Part shown: positions 24,601 to 38,200 of the stretch, in pieces
Layout: every line of letters begins with the position of its first letter
Numbering within the stretch: position 1 is the first letter of the stretch
Assembly (NCBI GenBank): GCA_947247005.1
Contig: OX365955.1
Coordinates: forward strand, 36,373,822 to 36,437,821
Length of the DNA: 64,000 nt
Source of the DNA: Spisula solida
Lineage: Eukaryota; Mollusca; Bivalvia; Venerida; Mactridae
Reading direction: 5' to 3'
Notes under the pieces: generated by a model
Told to the model about the DNA's origin: nothing
The model's input: the letters and a program-made list of their open reading frames with translations, nothing else
The model's database searches: none
Position numbers and translations under genes: made by a program

Positions 24601-26173
24601 CGCAGGGTTGTAAATTCTTTGATTACAAAACATTGAAGGTTAAAACTATGTTTGTTTTGAATATATAAAGATTAAACTATCCTAGCAATAAAAATCGGCA
24701 CCGCAAATACAGTGGAGCGCGCTGATCGTGGACAGCTATTGTCTCCTTAATTATTGTTGGGATTTCAATTGAACTTCTTTTGAAAACTTAATTATGCCAA
24801 AGGCTCGCTTGATAACCTGTGTTTTCTAGACTTGTTTAAGAAATGTTGATATCCAAAGACATCTCGTGACAAATCCTATATGTATTACTTTAACTGTGTC
24901 TTGCTTTAAATGCTGTAAAATGCATAGCATATTTTCTAGGCTTAATGTTAATCCAGACAAAAGTCCAGGTATAGCTGTATCACTCTCCACAAACCTATAT
25001 CACCTAACCTAATTTTGACCTGCACATTGACCTAATTTTTTACTTAGACTTTTTAACCCAAATTGACCGGTTGTCTTAAGGCATTGCTTTCAAACTTGGC
25101 AATTTGATATGTTTATATAAGCCCCTTACCTTTTCAAAAAACCATGTAACACTATACAACATTTTAACAGAACTATGGCCCCTGATTGACTTAGCTTTTT
25201 TATGGACAAGGCTTCCATGGGAGCATAAGCATTTATTGAACACAGTCTGGTTTAACAATGCTTTATATTGTGTATGACAATTCTACATGGTATATTTCAG
25301 AAAGCAGCTCTATGTCATATTTCTGGAGACGATAAATCATCCATACAATTTGATTGGACTGCTCCATCATCAGACTTTGGGGATATCAAGTTTTTGTAAG
25401 TACTAGCTTTAACCTAGACACCCAGTATCATAGTGACATGCCGAGCATTTGTGGTCCTTCTGTCTTCCTTAAAAAAAAAGTTTGTCTGTCCACAATTGCT
25501 TCTAAACACACAACAGCTAAAAAATTAAGCAATAGTTTTAGCAATAAATTGAACTCTTTTCACACACCTCTATCACCTGACCTCCTTTTGACCTTCAAAT
25601 TGACCTAGTTTTGGACTTCGACTTATTAATAGCCAAATTCTTGGTTAACCCAAATTGACTGTTTCTTCTTACAATATGACATCTTACAATATGACTGTTA
25701 CAAAGCTTTCATACTTGCATGGAACTCTCCACACACCTATATCACCTGACCTCATTTTGACCTTCACATTGACCTAATTTTGGACTTAGACTTATTAAGG
25801 GACAAATTCTTGGTTAATCCTAATTAACAGTTTTGTCTTCCGTCTAGTCCATCAAGGCATTGATTTCAAACTTGGCATACTTGTTTACTATCATAAACCC
25901 CTTACATTGTCAAAGCCATGTAACACCATCTATCATTTTAACTGAATAATGGCTCCTGATTGACTTAGCTTTTTTATGGACTAGGCTTCCACAAGGGCAT
26001 TAGCATTTTTATCATATGTTTGACGTCGCGGTTGTGTAATAAAGCCATTATTAGTCCCCTACCGGTTTTTGACCGGAGGGGACTATAGGTTTGCCCTTCG
26101 TCCGTCCCTCTGTCAGTCCGTCCGTCCGTCCGTCCGTCCGTCCGTCCGTCCGTCCGTCCGTCCGTCCGTCCGT

Positions 26174-26205
<32 letters not shown>

Positions 26206-29200
26206 CAGTCAGTCAGTCAGTCAGTCAGTCAGTCAGTCAGTCAGTCAGTCAGTCAGTCAGTCAGTCAGTCAGTCAGTCCGTCCGTCCGTCCGTCCGTCCC
26301 TCCGTCCGTCCCTCCGTCCGTCCGTCCGTCCGTCCGCAACAGAAACATTGAAAATGGCTACAACCGGTAGGGGACTTCTGTATTGCTTGCAATTCTTAAT
26401 TACTTGTTTATTTTTGATAAAACACTAGTGTAATAAAGCTACCTAGCGACGTCATTCAAAGGATAGGCGACTAAAGTAGCTATTTTATGTTTCGGCCGGA
26501 AAAGGCTAACATGTGATAAAAAGAAAATTACATTTGTGACTTTCCACATAGAATTTATTAAACTCGGAAAAAATCGATTATTCAACTTGTTTAATGAATT
26601 CAATATAGAAAGACACTCATGTAATATCCTCTATATTGAACGCAGTCTTGTTTAATCTTGGTTATTATTAGTGCTAACAAATTAACTCAACCCTTAGTGG
26701 TCCTCATACTTTCTATTAGCATAATTTAAAAATTGATTTCTTGTCTATAAATAAACTTCTGTCTTTGTTTTCATAAGCTGAGATTGCATGTATTACTATA
26801 ATTATAATATTTATGAGGTATATAGAGGATAATTATTACATGAGTGTCTTTTCATATTGAATTTATTAAACGAGTTGAATAAAATAAAAAAATGCGAGGC
26901 TCTGCCGAGCATTTTATCGATTTTATTCAACGAGTTTAATAAATTCAATGTGGAAAGTCACAAATGTAATGTTCTTTTTATCACATGTTAGCCTTTTTCT
27001 GACCGAAACATAAAATAGCAACTTATTTTCACTATATATAAACGCGCAATTTTGACGACGTCGCCTATGCTTTGAATGACGTCGCATCAAAGCTTTATTA
27101 CACTAGTGTATTATCAAAAATAAATAATGGCTTTATTACGCTACCGCGACGTCAAACATGTGATAAAACACTATTCCAAATGATCAGCCAAGCTTGAATT
27201 TCTTGCAGAAATTGATACATTCTACACAAGAAGCTTGTACGTTGTAATATTTTCTTGCATAAAGTCAAGAACCAGGTTAATTTGCTTGAACCATGCAATG
27301 TGGTCATTGCTGTAAAATTTAGGCAAAATCAAAGGGAAAAATATGAACACATTAGAGGTCACAAAATGTTTATGATACTTGATACTTCTCTACCATCTAA
27401 AGTACATGTATTAAGTATTACATGCAAACTGTTGCCCTTTCAGGACTTAGAAAAAATGTTTCGAAGGTTATGCATTTAAGTGACTATCTATAGGCTTTAC
27501 TATCTAGCAGTAAGTAATATAGTACATCATATACATGTGTCAGGATTGGTACTATCAAATAGTCTAGTACATCATATACATGTGTCAGGATTGGTACTAT
27601 CAAATAGTCTAGTACATCATATACATGTGTCAGGATTGGTACTATCAAATAGTCTAGTACATCATATACATGTGTCAGGATTGGTACTATCAAATAGTCT
27701 AGTACTTCATATACATGTGTCAGGATTGGTACTATCAAATAGTCTAGTACATCATATACATGTGTCAGGATTGGTACTATCAAATAGTCTAGTACTTCAT
27801 ATACATGTGTCAGGATTGGTACTATCAAATAGTCTAGTACATCATATACATGTGTCAGGATTGGTACTATCAAATAGTCTAGTACATCATATACTTGTGT
27901 CAGGATTGGTACTATCAAATAGTCTAGTACATCATATACATGTGTCAGGATTGGTGCTATCAAATAGTCTAGTACTTCATATACATGTGTCAGGATTGGT
28001 ACTATCAAATAGTCTAGTACATCATATACATGTGTCAGGATTGGTACTATCAAATAGTCTAGTACATCATATACATGTGTCAGGATTGGTACTATCAAAT
28101 AGTCTAGTACATCATATACATGTGTCAGGATTGGTACTATCAAATAGTCTAGTACATCATATACATGTGTCAGGATTGGTACTATCAAATAGTCTAGTAC
28201 ATCATATACATGTGTCAGGATTGGTGCTATCAAATAGTCTAGTACTTCATATACATGTGTCAGGATTGGTACTATCAAATAGTCTAGTACATCATATACA
28301 TGTGTCAGGATTGGTACTATCAAGTACTGCATCAAGTTACAGCTCTAGTTGATAGATTTTGTTATTACAGCTACACTGTAGTACAAGAAAAGGCCATTTA
28401 TTGGGAAAGGCAATCCTCACCTGTTCTTTCATTTCAATCAACTAACACAGATGCCCCACCTACTGATGCCCCAACAGATGCCCCAACAGATGCGCCCACA
28501 GATCCACCTACTTCCAGTCAGGTACATTCTGTTTTTGAGGTGAATGTTGATTGTTGAGGTACATTTATGTATAAATGTCCCAGAGATCAACATGTATCTA
28601 GGAGGGATCTTAGGACAAGATGACAAGATTGTAATACCATTTGTTACATACATATCTGTATATTACAGTTCAAGGAAACTTCATGTGAAATTTGGTACCA
28701 TACGTAGTTGATGTGCATATTGTCAGGAATTTTAGCTGAGAAGAATGTTGCCAGAGTTATGGTCCTTTGTGGGAGACATGTACTTCTTTGTCAAAATTCC
28801 TTCTACTTCATTTGCATCATGTTTCAAATGATTGCTATGCAACTTTTCCTAATTATAAATGTAGAAGTTATTATTTATGCTAGTTGTTATAATTTTGTAG
28901 ATAAATTATGGTAATTTTGTAGATAAATTATGATAATTTTGTAGATAAAGTGTGATAACTTTGTTGAATAATCATGATAATTTTGTTGATAAATCATGAT
29001 AATTTTGTTGATAAATTGTGATGATTTTGTAGATTAATCGTGATGCTGCTTGTGAAGTTACCAAGAGTTGTTTTCCGAGTGTCACAGAGTGCTCAACTAA
29101 CTGTGATTTTCTAGTTTCCTGGAAGAGTGTGGGCTCGGATGAGGTTGAATACAGCTTGGCTAAAAAAACAACTGCAACAGATTACTGGATGGGCGTAGGA

Positions 29201-32200
29201 CTTTCAGATCGCCCAAAAATGGTGAATTATAGTTTCTATGGAGATATCAAATACATATTATAGCTATATTATTGGTGACATTGATTGGGAGGTCCCTGGT
29301 TCGAATCTCGGCCTGGGCACTTGGTCATTTCTGAAACGCTTTTTAGCTCACCTGTCACAAAGTGAGCTTTTGTGATCACTCTTTGTCCGTCCGTCCATCC
29401 GTATGCACCCACTTGTAGTTGTGGGGTGTGAAACAATATGCTATATTTAGATTCTATGCATTCCGTTGCTCACGGGGTTCAAAATGTTGCTTATGGGGTT
29501 TTACAAACAAAAGAATGAACAAAAGAAAACCCCACGACGGCAAGTCAGTGAAAAAGTCCGTCCGTGCACAATTTACTTGTGTAGACACTAGAGGTCACAG
29601 TTTCACGCTAATCATTATGAAACTTGGTCACAATGATCATCTCAACAAAATCTAGGTCAAGTTCGATATTGGGTCATCCGGGGTCAAAAACTAGGTCACA
29701 AGGTCAAATCATAGAAAAACCTTGTGTAGTCACTAGACTGAGGTAACAATTTTGGTCTAATCTTTATGAAACTTGGTCACAATGATCATCTCAACAAAAT
29801 CTAGGGCAAGTTCGATATTGGGTCAACCAGGGTCAAAAACTAGGCCACAAGGTCAAATAATAGAAAACCTTGTGTAGTCACTAGAGGTCACACTTTTGGC
29901 CTAATCTTTATGAAACTTGGTCAAAATGATCATCTCAACAAAATCTATGTCAAGTTCGATATTGGATCATCCAGGGTAAAAAACTAGGTCATTAGGTCAA
30001 ATTGAATGTCAACAACAACAACATTGCCATAATAATTACATGCATTTAATTTTGAATTATTAATATTCTAAATATTTTATGATTCTTGAAAATGGCACAC
30101 TTTTCTAACGAAATTTTATTTTCCACTGGTATCAGTCCGAATGTCTTTCTGCTCAGCTATGTTAAGGTTTTGTTGTTAGTCCCCTACCGGTTTTTGACCT
30201 AAGGGGACTATAGGTTTGCCCTCCGTCAGTCCGTCCATCAAAAAATCTGGATCCTGACATAACTGAAACAGTTTCCAAGCTAGGTTTATGAAACTTGGTA
30301 TGTGGATAGGGGATAATAAGGGGATTATGCACGTCTAAAAATATTTTGATTCTGACAAAATTGTGGTTGGTATGGTGACAGAACAAGTGAAAATATGCCC
30401 CAAATCTAGATCCTGCCATAACTCAAACAGTTTCCAAGCTAGTTTTATGAAACTTGATATATGTGGATAGGGGAGCAATAAGGCAAAAATTGTGGTTGCT
30501 ATGGCAACAGAAACATTGAAAATGGCTTCAAACCGGTAGGGGACTTCTGTATTGCTTGCAATTCTTAATGACTTGTTCCAAATATCACTCAGTTATGGAA
30601 CCCTCAGTTATGGTTTATCAATCAATACTCTTATAAATTTCTGTTCTTGTACTGGCACACATAAATGCCTCTTAAATTAATTGTTCCATGTCTATAATAC
30701 CGTATAGCGGGTAATTTCTGCGGGTTTTTATTTCTGCGTTTTTTGCGGTTTGAGGCTGTCCCGTAAAATTAAATTCCGCAAAATTAAACATCCGTAAAAA
30801 TTTTGTTCGCAAAATTTAACTTCCATATTTTGCTTCAATATACTGGTAATATACATTTAATCTATATCTTTCTAGTGTTTTGTTACTGTCGTATTTTTCA
30901 CACGTATAGTGATCGACTGTCTTTGTTTGCTTGTTTGTTTAACAATTAATGAATGGTATGTGTTATATCAGTATTGACCCTCAATACACGTTGATGTAAG
31001 TTTGACAACTGGTTCAATTTGCAACACTGTAGTTTGTGTATAATTGTATTAACGATATAGCAATACCCGGTTTCTGAAATCCGCAGAAATTAATTCCCGA
31101 TTTTCTGGTAGGTCGCAGAAATAAAAACCGCAGAAATAAAACCTACCCATTTTAGGCCTAAATCGCAAAATTTTCTACCCGCAGAAATAACCCGCTATAC
31201 GGTATCTGAAATTGGTGTTGACATTTAGATAAATAGATAAAAACTTACATTATGATAAAATTGTGATTCGCTGAGACGTGCTTAATATTTTTTTGTTTAG
31301 AAGGAAATGAGTGACGACTGTTTTACTTTATTTGCAGGGAAATAGTAGTGCTGTACTATGTGTGGCTAGAGATGGTATGGTGGATGAACAGGCTGCATAT
31401 AATTCACCTAACTATGTTAATTCAATTCTCGACCCTGTAAGTCATCTTTATGATAATGCATGTATTTACATTATAAAACTCCCTGAATAAGCATGGATGA
31501 AATATGCCTGAACTTCAGGATACCGAAACCTCTGTATTTCTTTATTTTCCCTATGTAAATTGTCAATTTTTGAAGATTCCCGTTTTTTCAGAATTTTGGC
31601 AAACATTTGATGGTTGAAATATTATTAACGGTGATTGCCAAACAAGCTAATTAGCTCATTTTAATCACGCTTTGACTGGCTCCTGGATAACTAAAAATCA
31701 GTACATTTGTATTTGAACCCATTTCAGTGATTGTAAAGTAAAAAAACAAGAGTTCTACCATGTCTTCAGCTCGATTTAAATAACTGTTTTGTAAACCATA
31801 AAATGGATTCCTGCATCTTTGCTGGATTCGATTTAATGCAAAAGTTGCATTTAGTTAATACTGTTGTAAAATTCTTGCCCACCATGAAGACATAACTCAT
31901 ATATTTAGGATTACTTTGGAGATCGTGGTAACATGTTTTCATACATTGTGTAACAATGCTGTTATGTTCATCCCTAGAATAAGTTACGAATTGCAGGCTT
32001 TGACAATGTATTTAATAGATGTTTACTATTCCACATATTATTCAATAAAATTTTCAGCCTAATTTTGGAGTAACTCTCATGAGCCAGTCCCTTAGTGACG
32101 GCATATTACGTTGCACCTTTAGACGTAAGAAGAACTTTGCTTTGGCTCAAGGTGTTTTAGGCCGAAGACGTCGAGCGGCTTCCAATGAGGAATTCTTTGA

Positions 32201-35200
32201 TCTTGGTTCTGAATGGTATCTGCTTGTTGCTTATGGTTCAGCTTTTCAAGGTTAGTTATATCCTTACTGTTAAGTATAGTCTGCATGTATATCCTTACTG
32301 TCAGGTATAGTCTGCATGTATATCCTTACTGTCAGGGGTAGTCTGCAGGTATATCCTAACTGTCAGGTATAGTCTGCATGTATATCCTAAATGTCAGGTA
32401 TAGTCTGCAGGTACATCCTTACTGTCAGGTATAGTCTGCATGTATATCCTTACTGTCAGGTATAGTCTGCTGGTATATCCTAAATGTCAGGTATAGTCTG
32501 CATGTCTATCCTTACTGTCAGGTATAGTCTGCATGTATATCCTTACTGTCAGGTATAGTCTGCTGGTATATCCTAAATGTCAGGTATAGTCTGCAGGTAC
32601 ATCCTTACTGTCAGGTATAGTCAGCATGTATATCCTTACTGTCAGGTATAGTCTGCTGGTATATCCTAAATGTCAGGTATAGTCTGCATGTCTATCCTTG
32701 CTGCCAGGTATAGTCTGCAGGTATATCTTTACTGTCAGGTATAGTCTGCATGTATATCCTAACTGTCGGGTATAGTCTGCTAGTATATTCTGAATGTCAG
32801 GTATAGTTTGCTTGTATATCCTTACTGTTGGGGGTCAAAATGTGGCTTATTATAATTTTCATAGTTTCTTGCACAGAATATATCAATTTCAAGTAAGTCA
32901 TGTATTATTGGTCCTTCAGATTAGTGTTTGTACTACATTTGTAGTTCCTTTGTGACTTTGTAATACTTTCCACTTAAGAAAACATATAATCATAGTTACA
33001 TATGCTCAATAAAATCAACTGTCAATTTATGCTAACAGAGATAACAAATATCGGGTTAATACCTCAGCACTATACATTGTAGATCAAAGTCCAGTTGTAT
33101 TGGTAAACTACATTAAACTTAGACTTGTCAGACATGAACGAGCATAGTCTCGCAGTCTTACTGTGGTTAGTCAATATGTTGCCAGTATATTATTAGCTCG
33201 ACTTTTGAAAAAAAGTTGAGCTATTGTCAGCGTCTGTGTGTGCGTTGGTTAAGTTTATTGTCCAAGTCATTTTCTCGAAGAGTATCCAGGTATCCACTTG
33301 AAACTCAACATAGGTATTCACCATCACAAGGGGAGTCCATACTGACAAGGCTGGTAACACTGTGACCTATATTTAAGGAGTTATATGCCCTTGTTTTGAC
33401 TTAGTACATAGAAATAGTAACAAATTACTCATAGAATTTTAACTCACCGATGAGCAAGGGTACAATCAAGTACGAGAAAGTTGAGCGTCCAGCACTTGTA
33501 GGTGCATGGTGCTCTTGTTTAACAACATTTTCTAACAAGTTTTCATTTATAAATCACATCCGATTGACGTAACCAGTATTACTTGTAATATATTAGTGAC
33601 TTATGTTTTTCAGGCAACATAGCTAAACACACTGTATATCCAACATTCTCTATGAAGAAAATTGACTTCTTTACTTTGGATACTGGTGAAACAACAAAAG
33701 CACCTCCGCAGGACACAGGGGTATGTTGTATTTTAACAAAGTCTGCAAAATGATGTGAAATAAAGCTGTGGTCCCACTGAGGAATTCTACATCGGCGATG
33801 TTCTCCCGATTTCTTCCGATACCACCAGATTCATCACAATTCCTTTTGATATCACAAACTGTCTCATGACCGCGAGGAACCTGTTCCCGATGTCCTAATA
33901 GCTCATTAATTTCCATCGGGAGTACATGGCCGAGACAAAAAATGCTCAGTGAGACCTAGGCTTAAACGTTGGTGTAGGTGACTGGAGCAGTATGTTCAAC
34001 CAGACAACACTCATTATTGGTGTGTTTCATTATGTCTACCACATGCATGTTTAGATATATGACAGACATATTGATTTTGTGCTGGCCATCTGTCTGGATA
34101 GATGTCACGAAGTTTATCCTCTCTGTTCTCCTTAACCACTTATGATCTGATGTCAATGAAACTACACTACTTTATACTAAGCCTTGTTGTGCATATTGTC
34201 AGGAATATTAGGTGGGGTGATTTTTGCACTAGTTACGGCCCTTTGTCCCGAATATTGCATCTTTCATGTAGAGTTGTTGCTCTAACAAAATATAATTCTA
34301 TAGTTTGACTTTAAATACTGGTTGACTAATGTGATATTTTACATTTTGTTTTTAGACAATAGAGAAGAGTGAAGAGTGTGGTAAAACACTCGGATGTTTC
34401 CATAAGTGTGAAGGTAAATCTTGCCCATTCTTACTGACCTGGATGGAAGATGGTGACGACATAGACTTCTCACTGAAGTGTAAGCGTGGTATCAGTGGAT
34501 TCTGTGCTATAGGCTTATCCAAAGATAAAAAAATGGTATGTGAGTTATTTAAAATATTTATACATTGTATAGTCCAGAGAACTTGGCACGATCCTTGAGC
34601 TCCTATTAGCATAATTTAACACCTGATATCTTCACTGTATTTAAAAACCTAGTTGTATGTTTTCAAATCAGGAATGCCTATATGGCCATATTCTATCACC
34701 ATATTTTCATATCTGCTTACATATCTGCTTACAATACTTGAGCGAAATGTCATTGGGTCAGAATCGTACTTTTTACAGGAAAAACTTTCACACATGTTTA
34801 ACATAATGTTTTTTACTTTGTATGGTTTTTTGTATGAAAAATGTATGTTTTTCATGCGTGTTTCATAGCACATGAAAAACAATATGTAAAAAACGTACAA
34901 TTTGCTTTTTTGTGTATTACTGTTTTCATCCGTACCTAAAATGTATTGAATGTTTTTCCTGTGTTTTTCCTGTGTAGAATTCATATAAGTTAACATGCCT
35001 TATAATTGTTTTAATATTTTCATACATTTCTACCATTTATTTGTAAAGCATGGATAAAAGTAACTGAATGATTCTTATCACTTTTATATTTATTATGAGG
35101 TGCCGAATACTGTGAGGTTTGGGTTTACCCAAAATAGTCCCACTTATAATAACCCCAGGTACAAAGTATATTGGGTCTATATCGGTCGGTTGGGTGGTCC

Positions 35201-38200
35201 GTGCACATTTGTCCGCGCTTGTTCTCCATTCCCCTTAAACAAGGATTCATCAGTACAAAACCTATTCTAAGTTTTGCACATCAGCATTATAAATATGGAC
35301 CTCTAGTGCTTGCGTAACTGTGTCAAGCAGTATCTTGGGGTATCATCACATTCAGTGATATTTCTTGTTTAAGGAGAATTGACATGTCTGTGATTACAGG
35401 GTGATGATAGTGTGTTTGAATGTGTGGAAAACAACGGAGATGTCAATGTGTATGTGTCCTACAATCCAGGCACATCAAACAACAGGCTCACTCAGGTATT
35501 ATACATAAACTTCAGGAGTTCTACAATACCAGAGTAATATGGAAATCAAAATTTACAGCACTAGAAAGAATGACATTTTCTGCAAAAAGTTAAATTGATT
35601 TGATGAAATAATAGTATTGACAGCTGAGTTCTGATCATTTCAAATAACTTTTATCAAGTGAACTTCAATGGCCTATTGGGTCCAGTAAAGCTTCCTCTGC
35701 AAGTGTGAGAGGTCTTGGGTTTTATTCCAGGCTGTGACAGTTGTTAAAAATGGTACTTGTATATATCTCACATGCTTGACACTCGGCATAGTTAGTTCCA
35801 GGTAACAGCTGGTTTACCCGGTGTTAGGATAAGGTGTCAGGGTTGTCTACATATACCAGGCAAACACCTGCTAGTATTCAACAATTACTAGTACATCATA
35901 TTTTCATTTAATTTTTAAAGGCAATAAGAAACACCCTTTAGTACTGAGCGTAACTTAACAATAATAATATCACGCATAAATGAAGCTAGCAATTACCATC
36001 TACTATATACATTCAACACATGTTTTGTTCCGAGGGCTGATTGAGATGAAAACATATGGGATACATGAAAGTGTTTGATGGAAATTGTGAGCTTCGATTA
36101 ACTGTAAAATCATTTGTGTTCAGTTATTCTCAGTAACAAAGGAGGTCTTGGTTCGTCAGCAAAAAAGGATTGAAAAATAATTTATAGTTACACAGTTCTA
36201 GTAGCAGCCTTTTCAACATTACATAATTTATGATTTTTGTTGATGTTTCTCTTTTTGTCTGGTAAATGACTGAAGTGCTGTTGACTAGTGGGACTTAAAG
36301 CCCTATTAACTCTCCCAAAATTTTATTTCTGATTGTTCAGTAAATAAACTAAATACAAGGAATTAGCATGTATTTTCACAAATGACAACAGAATGTTAAT
36401 TACATCTGTCGACATAGTATGCCAAAAGTCACATTGAGTCAAATGTATGGATGACAAAATACTAATGTTGCAAGAGTAGCTTCCCTTAGACTATAAATTG
36501 CATTCCAACTGGAGACTATTTCTTTTCTTCTATCCTGTAGTGTTTTCCACCTTTGGGACTCAACTAAAGTGCTCAAAATGCATGATTTTGCAGATAGGTT
36601 ACCAAGTTATTGCATTTTGAAAATAGCTGTTTAATGCTTAGTGGGGCTACAATATTTTAAAATATAAATATGAAACATTTGGATAATAATCTAACAATTA
36701 CCAGCCTTTAACTCTCTACTTGCCATATATTTTCAGCCACAGTTTGGATTGTCCTCCATCACAACATCATACATGAATGGCATTCTAACGTGTAATTTTA
36801 AAAGGAAGAAGACTTACGCACATGCCCTCGGCGCTACTACACGTAAAAAGAGAGCTACTGCTCCATCAGCCAACACATACTTTGATATGAATGATGACTT
36901 TAATCTACTGTGTGCATTTGGAACTGCAATTGGTGGTATGTTACTGGTTTCGACAATATCAACCTACCTACTTACCTAGCCCTTGTTGTGCGCGGTGACA
37001 CATAGGGCAAGGGCTAGAGCTTTCTACTCTTCTCTATTTTTGGCCATCTTTCCTAGCTCTTCCAGTATTTCAGTAACTTGGTAGGAGGGGCTGGCGAGAT
37101 TAACAGTTATAAAGACTGTGTACAATTTTAGCAATAATTTTATTACTTAGTTGGCACTAAAGAAAACCAAATGCAATAACCCAACCCTGAAGCTTGAGAA
37201 AACCAAATACAACACAGCACAGAAGCTTGACAAAACCAAATATGATAACCCAACCCTGAAGCTTGAGAAAACCAAATACAACACAGCACAGAAGCTTGAC
37301 AAAACCAAATACGATAACCCAACACTGAAGCTTGAGAAAACCAAATACAACACAGCACAGAAGCTTGACAAAACCAAATACGATAACCCAACTTTGAAGC
37401 TTGACAAAACCAAATACAACACAGCACAGAAGCTTGACAAAACCAAATACGATAACCCAACCCTGAAGCTTGAGAAAACCATTTACAACACAGCACAAAA
37501 GCTAGACAAAACCAAATGCGATAACCCAACCCTGAAGCTTGAGAAAACCAAATACAACACAGCACAGAAGCTTGAGAAAACCAAATACGATAACCCAACC
37601 CTGAAGCTTGAGAAAACCAAAAACAACACAGCACAGAAGCTTGACAAAACCAAATACGATAACCCAACTTTGAAGCTTGAGAAAACCAAATACAACACAG
37701 CACAGAAGCTTGACAAACCAAATATGATAACCCAACACTGAAGCTTGAGAAAACCAAATACAACACAGCACAGAAGCTTGACAAAACCAAATACGATAAC
37801 CCAACTTTGAAGCTTGAGAAAACCAAATACAACACAGCACAGAAGCTTGACAAACCAAATATGATAACCCAACACTGAAGCTTGAGAAAACCAAATACAA
37901 CACAGCACAGAAGCTTGACAAAACCAAATACGATAACCCAACCCTGAAGCTTGAGAAAACCAAATACAACACAGCACAGAAGCTTGACAAAACCAAATAC
38001 GATAACCCAACCCTGAAGCTTGAGAAAACCAAATACAACACAGCACAGAAGCTTGACAAAACCAAATACGATAACCCAACACTAAAGCTTGACAGAACCA
38101 AATACAACACAGCACAGAAGCTTGACAAAACCAAATACGATAACCCAACTTTGAAGCTTGAGAAAACCAAATACAACACAGCACAGAAGCTTGACAAAAC

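Noticed and set aside
26069..26428. Ser/Val/Arg/Pro-repeat frames
   Set aside because: Produced by (TCCG)n and (TCAG)n tetranucleotide runs inside an interspersed repeat.
27505..28322. CRISPR-like array
   Set aside because: The whole 45-bp unit is repeated without unique spacers, and the host is an animal.
27480..28352. Overlapping 290- and 283-codon frames on opposite strands
   Set aside because: Both are translations of the 45-bp minisatellite. Simultaneous openness on both strands reflects the repeat, not coding.
36923..36932. Exon 11 ending at ATTG|GTGGTA
   Set aside because: It keeps frame and cannot be excluded, but GTATGT three bases later is the stronger donor.
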